This document shows, in pieces, positions 33,202 to 44,700 of a DNA stretch of 64,000 nucleotides. Position 1 is the stretch's first letter. Every line of letters begins with the position of its first letter. The stretch is from Xanthobacter aminoxidans (GTDB lineage Bacteria > Pseudomonadota > Alphaproteobacteria > Rhizobiales > Xanthobacteraceae). The stretch covers positions 1 through 64,000 of the forward strand of contig NZ_JAMJXC010000013.1 in the NCBI RefSeq assembly GCF_023571765.1. The letters are read 5' to 3'. A model generated the notes under the pieces. It searched no databases. It was given only the letters and a program-made list of their open reading frames with translations, and had not been told where the DNA came from. Position numbers and translations under genes: made by a program.

Positions 33202-35456
33202 TGGCCCCATACCGCCGCCAAGAGACAAGAGACCTGGCACCCCCGGAGCCTCTGTCGGTCGCGCCCGCCCGAGGGGACACCTACGTCCAGCCCGAGCGCC
33301 CGGTTCAGAACGACGACATGGCCCGCCTGGGCCAGTCCCTGTCGGCCTTCTCCGGCGCCCTGGCGGGGCTCTACCGCCGCAATGAGGCGGACCTGAAGCG
33401 GCAGGAGGCAGAGCGCAAGAAGCTGGAAAACGATCAGGCGAAGGAGGCGGCAGCCCGCTACATCGCCAGCTCTTCCAGCACCGAGCTTGCCCAGGGCCTT
33501 CGCAACGGCACGGTGCCTTATTATGCGAACCCTGTCGCCAATGGTGCCTATCAGGCCGCCGTGGGCATCAACGTCGGCAATGAGTTCAGCGATGCGATGA
33601 AGGCCGACTTCGGCCCCGGCGGAACCCAGTCGCTCCTCAACCCGGACGGAACCCCCGTTGACATCGACCAGCTCATCGCCGATCGCGCGAAGGGCTACAT
33701 GGACCGCATCCCCACGGGGACGCCCCACGGCGCCGAGAACTTCCAGAGGTCCGTGGTAGGGCTGCGTGAGCAGCTCCTGAAGGAACAGCAGGGCCAGATC
33801 GCCCGGCACAATGCCGACGTGCGGGGCGTCACCATCTCCACCGGCTTCCGCAACGTGCTGAACGCTCCCGACATGGGGAGCCTCACGCCCGATCAGGTGG
33901 CTGAGCGCGTCCGTCAGGCCAAGGCCGAACTGGCGGGAAGCGTCAATGGCGCCACCTGGGCGGAGATGAACGACAGCCTCATGGGCGTCCTGAAGACCAG
34001 CCTTTCGGACGGCCGGGCCACGCCCCAGGCCGCCCGCAACGTGCTCGCCATCCTCGACGCGCCCGGCAAGGACGTGAAGACTGGGCAGGCGCTCCCCGCC
34101 TTCTCCCAGGACCCGAAGTATGTCGCCGATGCCCAGGCCCTCCGCGCCGACGCCAACCGGGTGCTCGGCAAGGACTGGGAGGCGCAGCAGAAGGATGGCC
34201 TCTTCAAGCAGGCCCAGGCGGCCCTAACGCGCGGGGATGGCTCCTTCGACGCGGTCCAGGACATCGTCGCTCGGAACCCCTTCACCGGCGAGATGAAGAC
34301 CTTCGGGGCCAAGGAGATCAAGGACGGGGCCGTTACCTTCCAGGCCCAGAGCATTCGCTCCCAGGTCGCCAAGCAGTTCCAGGGGCAGCCGCAGAGCGTC
34401 ATCAACGGCCACGTGTTCGCCGCCCAGGCGGAGCAGTTCGTCCGCAACGGGGTGGAGAACCCCGAGTGGAAGGGGTACCTGCACTCGGCAATCCAGTCGG
34501 CATCCAACACCACCTCGCTCACGAACCCCGACGAGCAGCAGCGCACGGAGCAGGCCGCGAACCTCTACGAAGCGCTGCGCACCCGTTCCCCCGCCTATGT
34601 GAACAACCTCCTGGACGCCAAGGACCGGGACTTCTACGACAGCTACCATCTCCTGCGGAAGATGGGGAAGACGGGGCAGGAGGCCATTGAAGGTGCCTCC
34701 CGAGCCATCGACCCCGACAGCGCCAACGGCGACCAGATCAAGGCCGCCTACCAGGAGATCAACGACGCCGTGAAGGGTCTTCGCGACCCGCAGTCCGGCT
34801 ATATGCCGTGGAACTGGAAGTCCAACCCGGTCAACCTCGGGAGCGCCCAGACCGAGATTACCCGCCGCGCCCAGCTCCTGGTGCGCACTCAGGGCGTCTC
34901 CGCCAAGGATGCGGTCAAGGCCGCCGCCGCCAGCATTGGCGAGGAGGTCCCCGTCATCAACGGGCAGGCGCAGTTCAACCGCTCCTCCTTCCTCTCCATC
35001 GGCAAGGAGCCGGTGGTCAACGAGGTGCTCAATCAGGTCTACAAGCAGTTCCCCAACGACCTGAAGGCCCAGGGCATCGACGGCCCAGGGAACCTTTCGA
35101 TCCGCTTCGAGAACGGCATCTATCGCGTCATCAACGCCGCGACGGGTGCGCCCCTATATTCCGTCAACGGCGACAAGCTCACCTTCACGGACCGGGACCT
35201 GAGGAAGACGGACAAGGCCATGAGCTTGGCGGCCAACGCGAAGATCATCGACGACCGCAAGCAGGCCGCGCAGTCCCGCGATGCCGGCTTGAAGCTCTTC
35301 GAGGGCACCCCTGCGGAACCCATCTTCGACCTCCTCACGAACCCCCAGAAACCGAACCTGGGCGGCCTTACGGGGGGCTTCAAGGCCCTGGCCGACCCCA
35401 ACTCCGATGTGAACAAGAACGCCTCCAAGCCCGTGTTTCCGTGGTTTGGTGAATAA
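33201..35456 (+). CDS. Internal virion protein C, T7 gp15-like
   Basis: Core stack protein ejected into the periplasm. 751 residues (T7 gp15 747), almost entirely helical and Gln/Ala-rich. It starts MAPYRRQETRDLAPPEPLSVAPARGDTYVQPE and ends with NVNKNASKPVFPWFGE-like sequence (NPNSDVNKNASKPVFPWF region). Identified mainly by size, composition and position between gp14 and gp16. Confidence 0.88.
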   Translation: MAPYRRQETRDLAPPEPLSVAPARGDTYVQPERPVQNDDMARLGQSLSAFSGALAGLYRRNEADLKRQEAERKKLENDQAKEAAARYIASSSSTELAQGLRNGTVPYYANPVANGAYQAAVGINVGNEFSDAMKADFGPGGTQSLLNPDGTPVDIDQLIADRAKGYMDRIPTGTPHGAENFQRSVVGLREQLLKEQQGQIARHNADVRGVTISTGFRNVLNAPDMGSLTPDQVAERVRQAKAELAGSVNGATWAEMNDSLMGVLKTSLSDGRATPQAARNVLAILDAPGKDVKTGQALPAFSQDPKYVADAQALRADANRVLGKDWEAQQKDGLFKQAQAALTRGDGSFDAVQDIVARNPFTGEMKTFGAKEIKDGAVTFQAQSIRSQVAKQFQGQPQSVINGHVFAAQAEQFVRNGVENPEWKGYLHSAIQSASNTTSLTNPDEQQRTEQAANLYEALRTRSPAYVNNLLDAKDRDFYDSYHLLRKMGKTGQEAIEGASRAIDPDSANGDQIKAAYQEINDAVKGLRDPQSGYMPWNWKSNPVNLGSAQTEITRRAQLLVRTQGVSAKDAVKAAAASIGEEVPVINGQAQFNRSSFLSIGKEPVVNEVLNQVYKQFPNDLKAQGIDGPGNLSIRFENGIYRVINAATGAPLYSVNGDKLTFTDRDLRKTDKAMSLAANAKIIDDRKQAAQSRDAGLKLFEGTPAEPIFDLLTNPQKPNLGGLTGGFKALADPNSDVNKNASKPVFPWFGE

Positions 35457-35468
35457 CAGCAAGGATTG

Positions 35469-38400
35469 ATGGACGACACCCTCGGCCTTGGGCCGCAAAG
35501 CAATATCGAGACGACCGAGTTGCCCGCCCCCGGCCAGGGGGCACCCCCTTCCACATTCCCCGACGCCGGCCTCCCGGATACACAGGGCGCCGCTCCGGTG
35601 GCCCCTGATCCGGCCCCGGCACAATCCCTCCCGGACACCTCCGGGGCCGACCAGAACCTCCCCCAGCCCACTCAGGCGGCCCCCGGTGTCGATCCCATTC
35701 CCGCCCGACCCGGCGACCCCGACCAGACGCCCATCACCCCGGCCCCTGCGGAGCCTAAGGTTCGGCGGAGAGCCGGGGGGTGGACGGCCTCCGACCCTGC
35801 GGTCGAGTACGCGACCCGTGAGGTTCTGACCAAGCAGCGGCAATCTGCCATCAACGAACTCGCGAACGACCCGGAGCTGCGCTCCTACGTCTTCGGGCTG
35901 ATGCGGCTGGAGACGGGCGATCACCCCGAGACGGCGATGGAGAACCTCATCAACCGGTCCGTGATGTACGGGAAGTCGGTTCGTGAGCTGGTCTTCAATG
36001 GCGGGAACACCGCAAAGAGCTTCTACGGACCGGTCCGCCGGGGCATCGTCCGGCCTGAGCAATCAGGATCGGCCTATTACCAAAAGGCCATGTCCGCGCT
36101 GGAGGACATCGCGGCAGGAAGCAACTACGTCGGCCTGACAACCGACCAGGGGATGGAGAATGAACACGCCTTCGCCGACGCGAACCCGAGCATCGGCGGG
36201 AAGATCAAGGTCGGGAATGAGTGGTTCTCCCGCAAGGGGATGGAGGGCGTCCGCTACGCCCAGAGCACCCAGGCTGAGATTGATAAGCGCGTGGCGGAGC
36301 TGCGGAAGAGCGGACTTCCTCTCGACTTCACCGGCCCCAAGACCCATTGGGTAGACACGGCCCCGGGCGTCACCCCCGCCGGCTCGCCCGAGGATGTCGC
36401 GGCAGGCGTTGCCAAGCGCACCTTCAATCCGCCTCCGACCTTCTGGCAGACGGTGGAGTCCGCCGCCGACGAGAGCACCACGGCCTACCTGTTCCGCGAC
36501 AGCCCTGTGTTCGCACCGGCGCCCGACTATCAGCCAACCACCGAGGAGCTTGAACAGCGTAAGCAGGGGCTCCCCGAGAAATATTGGGGGCAGCTCCTCG
36601 GCGTCTCCCCCGCTCATTCCGACTATCTGACGGCCCAGGCTCACCGCCAGTACGAGAACGAGCTGAATATCAGCCGGGCCGGATGGACCGGGACGGGCGT
36701 GAGCCTTGCCGCCGGGATGCTTGATCCGACCGGGCTTGCCGTCGCTATCAGCACGGGCGGCCTCGGGGCGGCGGCCGGCGGAGCAATGAAGCTCGGCGCC
36801 GTTGGCTCTCGGATCGCGGCCGGGGCTGCGGCGGCTGGGGGAAACCTCGCACTGACCGCCGGTGAGGACGCCCTCGGCAAGTCCGTGAGCGGTGAGGACT
36901 ATGCCATGGCAGCCGCTTTCGGAGCCGGCCTGGGCTTCGCCTTCGGGCCGTTCGGCCGCAACCCCGCCACCGAGGACATCGCGGCCCGTGGATCGGTGGC
37001 GGCAAACCGCGTCGTCTCCGACATCCAGCGCGGAACTCCCGTCTTCAGCGGCGGTGAAGGCTCCCTGAGCGCCGCCGTAAACCCCGAGAACACCATGCAG
37101 TTCTCGAAGGGTGACCTCATGAAGGTGGGGCAGGATGACGCCTCCCGCACCGCCGTTGAGGCCGCCCGGCCGGACATGGCGGGCCGTGTCGGCTCCTCCA
37201 AGAACCCTCTGGCTCGTAAGGTTGGCGAGGCTCTCGGCCTGGACGTGGTCGGCCGAAAGGACGCCAACGGGGACTTCGTGGTCAACCCGGTGTCGGCCGG
37301 CGAGGACAAGCTCCGCATCATGCACGACGCGGATAACCGCTTCTACAGCACGGCCTATCCGCAGTTCAAGGAGTGGGCTGACGCCAAGGGCATCCCGTGG
37401 TGGAAGTCCTCCATTGCCCCCCGCATGACCCAGGCGTGGGAGGACTTCGGGGATGCCGTCTCCAACTACACCAGAGACATGCGGCCCGACCGGGATGCGC
37501 ATTATGACCCCCAGGTGGTCAAGGTCGGCAAGCAGCTCAATGCCCTCATGGAGGAGCACCGGCAGGGCAACCTCACGCCCCGTGCCGAGACGCCGGACAA
37601 CCCCGGCCGGGCGCTTGCCGGGCGCGAGAACGTCCCCCCGAACAGTCACTACCTGCCCCGTGTGTGGCGTCTCGACAAAATCAGCAAGATCGACGCGAGT
37701 GGAAGGAAGTTCAAGGAGTGGTTCGAGGGCGCTCTCCTCGCCTCCCACAAGGAGCTGGGGGACAAGGCGTACACCATCGCCAACGGCGTTTGGGAAAACC
37801 TCAACCGCCGCGCCTACGGCCTGGACGAGTTCTTCATGATGTCCCGCGACGGGGCCACCGCCGACGTCATCCGCTCCGGGATGCGCGACATGGGCCTGTC
37901 GGAGGCCGACATCGACGAAATCCTGGCCCGGCTGCCCAAGGGCTCGAAGCCCGGTTTCATGCACTTCCGTATCGACATCGACGAGAACTACGTCCATCCC
38001 CGCACTGGCCTGAAGCTGGGGGACTTCGTCGAGAACAACGCCTTCGACCTGTTCGACCACTACAACCACCAAGCATCCGCGTGGCGGGCCGCCGGCCGCA
38101 TTCAGCTTGTCCGCAAGGATGGCGAGGTGCTCATGGACGGCATCCGCTCCCGGCAGGAGATGAATAACGTTCTTGAGCAGGTGGCCGCAAAGGGCGCCGA
38201 GAGCGGGCAGTCCCCCAAGGAAATTGCAAACGACGTCTCGCTCCTGAAGGAGGAGTTTGACCGGCTCCTCGGTGTTCCCAGCGAGAATGCCAACACCCGC
38301 GTCGCCCAGGGCCTGGAAATCCTGCGCAACCTCGGCACTGCCACGATGGGCGGAAACTTCGGCTTGTCGGCAATCCCCGACATGGCCCGCCTCGCGACCA

Positions 38401-40994
38401 TTGGAGGTAAGGCCACCCAGGGTGGTCTTCGCGCCATGCTCCAGCATATGCCGGCCTTCCGCACCCACATTTTGGAAGGGGGCGTTCTGAAGGCCACCGA
38501 TGACCTTGGACGGGACATCGCGGCCCTGGGCGCCGTGGACGAGTTCAAGCACCTGTCGGCCCGCCGCGCCCCTGAGGACGGGATGCTCACGGCGCCCATG
38601 GATGGCGCCCTGGCGAAGATCGCGGGGGCCACCAAGGCCACCTCGGACTTCGTGGTGTCGGCCTCTGGCATGAACGCCATTAACCACCGGGTGCGTGGCG
38701 CCGCCCGGCGCATCCTGGCCGACCGGTTCTACCGGGACGCGAAGGCTGCCTACAAGGGGCTCGGCAAGGCGTCAAAGTCCGTGAAGGCGGTCCGCGACGA
38801 CATCAAGGCCCAGCTCGTGGCGGCGGGTGTGGCCGAGCGCGAAGCCAGGATCAATGCCGAGATCGTGTCGGCTCGCTACGCGGCCCGCGCCGAGCGTCTG
38901 GGCGAGGATGCTCTCAAGCTCTACCAGAAGGAAGGCATTGAGGTCCGGTCCGGCAAGTCCCCCGATGCCCTCGGTCCGGGAGAGATGGGGCAGTTCGCCG
39001 GTGTACGGGCCAAGACGTCGAACATTGATGACCTGATGATGGCTATCGACCTTGAGGGGAAGGGCTTCGGCCCGGACGACATCTGGGCCATCACCGGGTG
39101 GGGCAAGGGCAAGGACGGGAAGTGGCGCTTTGAAGTCCCCGACGATAAGGGGAAGATCGCCCCCCGCATCAACGAAGCCCTGGACGACGCCGCGCGTGGG
39201 GCCGTCATCCGCCTCCGCGATGTCTACAGGTCCCCGGAGCTGGAAGCTGCCTATCCGAGCTTGTTCGACCTACAGATTAAGCAGGTTCCTGTGGAGATGC
39301 AGGACCGAGCGTGGGGCTATTTCGACCACAACACCGGCTCAATCGCCTTAAGCCCGTTGAGCCCCGACCACCACGGCACGCTTCTGCACGAAATACAGCA
39401 CGCCATCCAGTATCTGGAGGGGCATGGGTATGGCACGGACCCCGAGTATCTTGCGAAGAGGTGGGGGCTGACCATAGAGGAGGCGAGGGACTTCTACCGG
39501 CGGATGTCCGGGGAGGTGGAAAGTCGGTCCACCGAAGTCCGGGGCCATATGACTGCCGAGCAGCGTAGGGACCTCCCGCCGTGGTTCACTGGGCCGGGAG
39601 CGGAGGACACCCCCCGCAGCCGTCAGTGGGTGATGTATCCCGATGGCAAGGTCCCCAAGGACCAGTCGGCTGCCCCAACCACTCCCGACAAGTATGCGAA
39701 GTTCTTCCAGTCCAACGGCGACGGGTATCGCGGCTCCATCACGTCAAGCCGGAACAAGGCCGTCATCCAGCTCTTCGAGGAGCGTGACGCCTCCACCTTC
39801 ATGCACGAGATGGGCCACCAATGGCTGGGCGAAATGATCCAGGATGCCCAGATCAACAAGGCCGCGAAGAAGGACCTCGACACCGTCCTGAAATGGCTCG
39901 GCGTGGACGACGTGTCGAAGATCGGCCGCAAGGAACATGAGCAGTGGGCGCAGGGCTTTGAGCAGTATCTGCGAGAAGGCAAGGCCCCAACACCCCAGCT
40001 CCAGGGCGCCTTCCAGAACTTCCGAGCTTGGCTCGTGCGCATCTACCAGTCCGTCAAGGGTCTTGGAACCCCCATCTCCGACGACGTTCGCGGCGTCATG
40101 GACCGGATGCTGGCGGGAGACGCCGCCGAGAAGTTTGACCTGTCCAAGCTCTCCAAGGCCGAGCGGAACCGCCTGAAGTGGTTCGGCATGGATGACGAGA
40201 TGCTCCCCAGAGTTCTCGCCCAGGTCGCGGAGCACAGCGAGGTGACGAGCCACTGGACCGGTGCCAAGCTCTCTCGTCTGCACCCCGAGGAGTGGACCGA
40301 CCCGGAGGCCAAGACCGCCTTCGCCTCCGCGCTCAACCGCGCCGCCGGCCGGGCCAGCATGGAGCACGACTTCGGTGCCGGGACGGTCTATGACCGCTCC
40401 CCGATCTTCCGGACTTTCGCCCAGCTCCGGCGCTTCGCCCTCAACGCTTGGCATATGAACATTCTCAATGGATGGGCGATGCGGGATAGTGAGGCGTTCG
40501 CCGACGTGGTGTGGTCCACCACGGCTGGCGCGGCGCTCTACGCCGGGCGCACCCGCATCCAGGCGGCCACCCAGGAGGACCCGCAAAAGTATCTCGACGA
40601 GAAGCTCACGCCCGGAGCCATCGCCATGGCGGCCTTCCAGCTCTCGGCCTACTCCTCTCTCATCCCCGGCCTTCTGGACATCGGCATCGGCATGACCGGT
40701 GCCAATCCCATGTTCGGCTATCGGAACTCCGCTCTCCCGTCCGATGCGTGGTTCGGGAACCCCTCGGTCGCGTTCATCAACAACGTCCTCCGGGTGGCGC
40801 CATCCGCGCTCTTCCAGCCCATCATCACAGGCCGGGAACGGTCGCAGCAGGAATGGAAGCAGCTCCTCTCCGTGCTTCCGTTCTCCAACAACATCGCGGT
40901 TCAAGGCGCCTTGAGCCACATGGTCCGCGATGCCCCGCAGAAGCCGCCGAAGAACCCTGGCTTCGACGTCACGGACTTCCTCCCAGGTTCGTGA
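35469..40994 (+). CDS. Internal virion protein D, gp16-like, with peptidoglycan-hydrolase-like and two HEXXH regions
   Basis: A 1841-residue ejectosome protein (T7 gp16 1318) that would help carry DNA across the cell wall and inner membrane. After a Pro-rich leader, residues ~120-235 look like a murein hydrolase (FGLMRLETGDHPETAMENLINRS with a candidate catalytic Glu, FYGPVRRG, NYVGLTTDQGMENEHAF). The middle is helical with a Gly/Ala hydrophobic region. Unlike T7, residues ~1260-1480 hold two zinc-protease-like motifs, HEIQH (~1307) and HEMGH (~1446), as in polyvalent phage proteins. The ATG at 35469 is used; TTG at 35466 is adjacent. Confidence 0.88.
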   Translation: MDDTLGLGPQSNIETTELPAPGQGAPPSTFPDAGLPDTQGAAPVAPDPAPAQSLPDTSGADQNLPQPTQAAPGVDPIPARPGDPDQTPITPAPAEPKVRRRAGGWTASDPAVEYATREVLTKQRQSAINELANDPELRSYVFGLMRLETGDHPETAMENLINRSVMYGKSVRELVFNGGNTAKSFYGPVRRGIVRPEQSGSAYYQKAMSALEDIAAGSNYVGLTTDQGMENEHAFADANPSIGGKIKVGNEWFSRKGMEGVRYAQSTQAEIDKRVAELRKSGLPLDFTGPKTHWVDTAPGVTPAGSPEDVAAGVAKRTFNPPPTFWQTVESAADESTTAYLFRDSPVFAPAPDYQPTTEELEQRKQGLPEKYWGQLLGVSPAHSDYLTAQAHRQYENELNISRAGWTGTGVSLAAGMLDPTGLAVAISTGGLGAAAGGAMKLGAVGSRIAAGAAAAGGNLALTAGEDALGKSVSGEDYAMAAAFGAGLGFAFGPFGRNPATEDIAARGSVAANRVVSDIQRGTPVFSGGEGSLSAAVNPENTMQFSKGDLMKVGQDDASRTAVEAARPDMAGRVGSSKNPLARKVGEALGLDVVGRKDANGDFVVNPVSAGEDKLRIMHDADNRFYSTAYPQFKEWADAKGIPWWKSSIAPRMTQAWEDFGDAVSNYTRDMRPDRDAHYDPQVVKVGKQLNALMEEHRQGNLTPRAETPDNPGRALAGRENVPPNSHYLPRVWRLDKISKIDASGRKFKEWFEGALLASHKELGDKAYTIANGVWENLNRRAYGLDEFFMMSRDGATADVIRSGMRDMGLSEADIDEILARLPKGSKPGFMHFRIDIDENYVHPRTGLKLGDFVENNAFDLFDHYNHQASAWRAAGRIQLVRKDGEVLMDGIRSRQEMNNVLEQVAAKGAESGQSPKEIANDVSLLKEEFDRLLGVPSENANTRVAQGLEILRNLGTATMGGNFGLSAIPDMARLATIGGKATQGGLRAMLQHMPAFRTHILEGGVLKATDDLGRDIAALGAVDEFKHLSARRAPEDGMLTAPMDGALAKIAGATKATSDFVVSASGMNAINHRVRGAARRILADRFYRDAKAAYKGLGKASKSVKAVRDDIKAQLVAAGVAEREARINAEIVSARYAARAERLGEDALKLYQKEGIEVRSGKSPDALGPGEMGQFAGVRAKTSNIDDLMMAIDLEGKGFGPDDIWAITGWGKGKDGKWRFEVPDDKGKIAPRINEALDDAARGAVIRLRDVYRSPELEAAYPSLFDLQIKQVPVEMQDRAWGYFDHNTGSIALSPLSPDHHGTLLHEIQHAIQYLEGHGYGTDPEYLAKRWGLTIEEARDFYRRMSGEVESRSTEVRGHMTAEQRRDLPPWFTGPGAEDTPRSRQWVMYPDGKVPKDQSAAPTTPDKYAKFFQSNGDGYRGSITSSRNKAVIQLFEERDASTFMHEMGHQWLGEMIQDAQINKAAKKDLDTVLKWLGVDDVSKIGRKEHEQWAQGFEQYLREGKAPTPQLQGAFQNFRAWLVRIYQSVKGLGTPISDDVRGVMDRMLAGDAAEKFDLSKLSKAERNRLKWFGMDDEMLPRVLAQVAEHSEVTSHWTGAKLSRLHPEEWTDPEAKTAFASALNRAAGRASMEHDFGAGTVYDRSPIFRTFAQLRRFALNAWHMNILNGWAMRDSEAFADVVWSTTAGAALYAGRTRIQAATQEDPQKYLDEKLTPGAIAMAAFQLSAYSSLIPGLLDIGIGMTGANPMFGYRNSALPSDAWFGNPSVAFINNVLRVAPSALFQPIITGRERSQQEWKQLLSVLPFSNNIAVQGALSHMVRDAPQKPPKNPGFDVTDFLPGS

Positions 40995-41004
40995 TCCAAC
41001 CGGT

Positions 41005-41029
41005 GCCCGTCGTCCCTGTGGCGGCGGGC
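41005..41029 (+). other. Hairpin between gp16 and tail fibre genes
   Basis: GCCCGTCG pairs with CGGCGGGC (one G-U) in the 54-base gap. No T tract. Possible mRNA processing site or weak attenuator. Confidence 0.35.
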
Positions 41030-41048
41030 CATCCTCCCCTCGTGAGAT

Positions 41049-41750
41049 ATGGCCCTCAGTTACGTCACCTACACGGGGGACGGTGTCACCAAGAACTTCG
41101 CGGTCCCGTTCCCCTATCTCGAAAAGTCCCACGTCTACCCCACGGTCGGCGATACCATGCCGGCATTCACGTGGGTCAACGCCCAGACCGTCAGCTTCGC
41201 CGTCGCGCCCTCTGACGGCATCGGCATCAAAATCTTCCGCTCCACCCCCAAGGTCCTCCCCGTCGTCACCTTCTACAACGACCAAGCGGTGGACGTGGAG
41301 CGCTTCAACGATGCCATTCGGCAGGCCCTTTATGTGGCCCAGGAGCTTGAAGACCTCTCCGGCTCGGTCATCAATCAGTACGTCTCGGCCATCCAGACGG
41401 GTGCCTGGTGGTACGACGTCTCGGCGTCGATCCCTTACACCCCGCTGAAGGGCGAGTACGTCCTCATTCTCCCTGTCGTCCGCGATGTGCAAGTCCCCGC
41501 GAACTTCTCCGGGAGCCTTGCCTATGCCGCTACGGCGCCGGCGGAGAGGGCGCAGGTGTTCTCCATCATGCGCGACCTGACGTCCATCGGGACGCTCACC
41601 TTCGCCGTTGGCTCCAGCACCGGCGTGTTCTCTGGAAGCGCTGCGAGCATTCCCGCCGGGGCCGTGCTCCGCGTGGCCCTCACCTCGGAAGCCGACAGCG
41701 TCTTCAAGGACATCGGCATCACCTTGCGCACGACCAGAGCCGACGAATGA
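41049..41750 (+). CDS. Tail fibre protein, T7 gp17 N-terminal-like
   Basis: A 233-residue protein. The first ~115 residues match the particle-binding domain of T7-type fibres: SYVTYTGDGVTKNFAVPFPYL, then VTFYNDQAVDVERFNDAIRQALYVAQELED. The remainder is a beta-rich region (LTFAVGSSTGVFSGS) without a depolymerase or chaperone domain, so the fibre is short and probably serves as an adaptor for the larger tail protein encoded next. Stop overlaps the next ATG. Confidence 0.88.
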   Translation: MALSYVTYTGDGVTKNFAVPFPYLEKSHVYPTVGDTMPAFTWVNAQTVSFAVAPSDGIGIKIFRSTPKVLPVVTFYNDQAVDVERFNDAIRQALYVAQELEDLSGSVINQYVSAIQTGAWWYDVSASIPYTPLKGEYVLILPVVRDVQVPANFSGSLAYAATAPAERAQVFSIMRDLTSIGTLTFAVGSSTGVFSGSAASIPAGAVLRVALTSEADSVFKDIGITLRTTRADE

Positions 41751-44700
41751 GCTACCTCGTCAAGACCTACAGGTCCGACCGAAGCAGCGAGATCAGCCGC
41801 TTCATGCCGCGCTACTGGACCCTGGACATGCCCCTTGAGGTGTCCGGCTCCATCCGAACCACGTCCTCGACGGCCATCCGGGCCGACGCTGTGTTCCGGC
41901 GCAACGGCGACATCACCGGCATCATGTGGCATTCGGACCACCCGTTCGATCACCCCCGCTTCAAATACGAGACCAAGAACAACTACACGGGCCTCGTCTG
42001 GACCTTCTCCATCTCCATCGGCGGAGACTGCCCGCGCCTCGACGCGCTCTATGGCGCCACGCTGGTGATCGACACCGGAGACGGCAAGACCTACAACGTC
42101 CGACTGTGGAACTATCGGACGGACAAGAACAACTCCGACCCGTACAAGCAGAAGATAACCATCCCGTTCACCTCCGACCTGTACAGCGGATATGGGGAGG
42201 TCACGGACGAGACCAGCGACGCCGAGAAGGAAGCCCGCCGCGTCCCGGTTACGGACATCGTCCGCCTCATGCTCCCCATCACGCCCAGGGATTACTTGGG
42301 CGGAGAGGCGACCCTGGGTTCTCCGCTCGCCAGCGGAACCCGGACTGTGACGGTTCAACTGAACAACGGCGCCACGTTGATGGGCGGCGACCTCATAACC
42401 GTCCCAACGTCGGATGGCGGCGGGTATGAGCTGGCGATTGCCGGCGTCACGGGCGAGGAGGGCGATCCTGTTGCCCACGGCTCCGATTGGGGCGACGTGG
42501 TCTTCGAGTGGTCCGCCCCCGAAGGCTTCACCAGCCCCACCTATGAGGTGAGCGTCAAGAAGCCCGATGGAACCTGGGCCGTTCTCGGGACAACCACCGA
42601 GACGTGGTTCGATTTCCCCGTCGAAGACAACGTCCCGATCTTCGACTACTCGCCCTCGTGGATCGAGTGGCGTGTCAAAGTGACGAGCGAGATGTCCTAC
42701 TTCGTGGACGCCGCTTCCGCTGTCGCCGTGGACAATTCCTTCGTGACCGTCGTGGTGCCCTTCCTGGGCCAGTCCAATGCGGTGGGGCACTTCACGGAAC
42801 TCTCCGGAAGCGGGCGGGACACGTGCTCTGCCGCCACCTTCCGGCGCAAGCTCGCTGAGCTGTACGGCATCCGTGCTGTCCGCGTCATGCCGCTGGAAGT
42901 GTGCTGGGGTTCCTCCGCTGCCGACCGTCAGGCTGATGACGACCCCATCAACGGCGTCAACTACTGGTGGGACCTCAACGAGGATAAGCCCGGTCCTCGC
43001 CTCCTCCAGGCCGTGGGCATCATCAACTCCATCGGCAAGGTGGCTCCTGTCGGCATCTGGGCGCAGGGCGAGAATGACGTCAGCTACACGGACGTCGGCT
43101 GGTCCGGGCATGGCAATCCCCAGCCCACCATCGACCGGATGAAGCAATCCTGGATCAAGATTTTCGCCTATCTCCGGGCCAACACCAATCCCGACATGAC
43201 CCTGTACATCCAGAAGGTGTGCACGTCGTGGTACGGCGACCCGCCTTATCAGGTTCTCGTCAGCGCCTACGAAGCGGCGCGGGCAGCGCAGGACGACATC
43301 GCGGCCACTGATCCCCTGACCTACATCGGCGCCCAGAACCTCTGCTTCCAGCCTTCAGACTTTCTGAAGCAGGACATCACCTACATCCATTACGCCACGA
43401 CCATCTACCACCAGCTCGCGAACCTCCTGGCGACGTCGATCCACGACAACCAGATGTCGCTGGACGGGACTGGCACGGCTCCTGGGATTGGGGACGTCCC
43501 GGCGGTGTATCTCACGCCGCCCATCGTGGACAATGGCGGGGGCTCCTACACCGTCCGCACGACCCGCGCCTATCTCGGCCCGGCCGTTGGGAGCGGGACG
43601 CGAGTGAGCGTCAAGACGCAGCTCAATGTCGCATTGGCGTCTCAGAACGAATGCTGGACGGCTGTCGAAGGCATCGTGGTCTCCGGCTCCAACACGACGC
43701 TCAAGATCGACCTGCGATACGAGCCGGCCCATTCCATGTCTATGACGGATGGGTATGACAACTGCTACAACTTGACGCCTGAGTTCGTGGCGGAGCGGAC
43801 GTGGTCGCTGGGCTACCGTGGCCCATACGTCCTATACATGGGCATCTCGCACTTCCACAACTTCGATTGGACTGGTGAGAGGTGGCTCCTGCGCAAGACT
43901 GGGAGCCTCGTGAACTCCCCCACACGCCTGTGGTTCGAGGACTTCTGCAAGCAGCTCCAGAAGCGCAACTACGACCTGTGGGTGTCCATCTCCTACGAAA
44001 TCCTTCAGTCCATCATGCCGGTGGAGTGGGCGCAGGTTAACGTGGATGGCGTTATGGCGACCACTGGCTGGAGCCCGCCCTCCGGCCTCGTCGAGCCCTC
44101 CAACTCGGAGGCCGCCGCATATCTCGCGAACGTCGCCATCCAGTTCCTCGGCATCGCCCAGGACAATGGGCTCGTCCCTCGATACCAAATCGGAGAACCT
44201 TGGTGGTGGGACGGCAGCTACACGGATAACAAGCCGTGCGTCTACAGCCTCGCGACCGTCACCAAGTACAACGAGGATACCGGCCTCTATGCCCCGGCGC
44301 CGTACATGGAGAGCACCCACCTCACTGAGGCGGAGCTTGAAGTTCAGCGGCCCTTCCTGGAATGGCTCGGCCGGCAGCTCGGAGAGAGCACCAACACCCA
44401 GATCGACATCGTCAAGGCGGCTTTCCCCAAGGCGCAGACGGCCATCCTGGTGTTCACCCCCCAGGTTCTCAACCCGACAGCCAACGCCTCGGCGATCATG
44501 AATCTGCCCCCGGCGGACCAGTGGGGGCCGAGCAAGTTCAACATCCTCATGATTGAGGACTACGACTGGGTCACCAAGGACTACGACACCGAGGCCCTCG
44601 GCGACGACAACTGGGCTCTCATGAAGGGGACCTGGGTCATGGCCAAGGAGACGCTGGGCTACCCGCTGTCCCGCATCTTCTACTTCTCGGGCTTCAACCT

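Noticed and set aside
36063-38687. 874-codon open frame antisense to the gp16-like gene
   Set aside because: Same GC-driven shadow; composition is His/Gly/Val/Arg-rich and no motif is seen.
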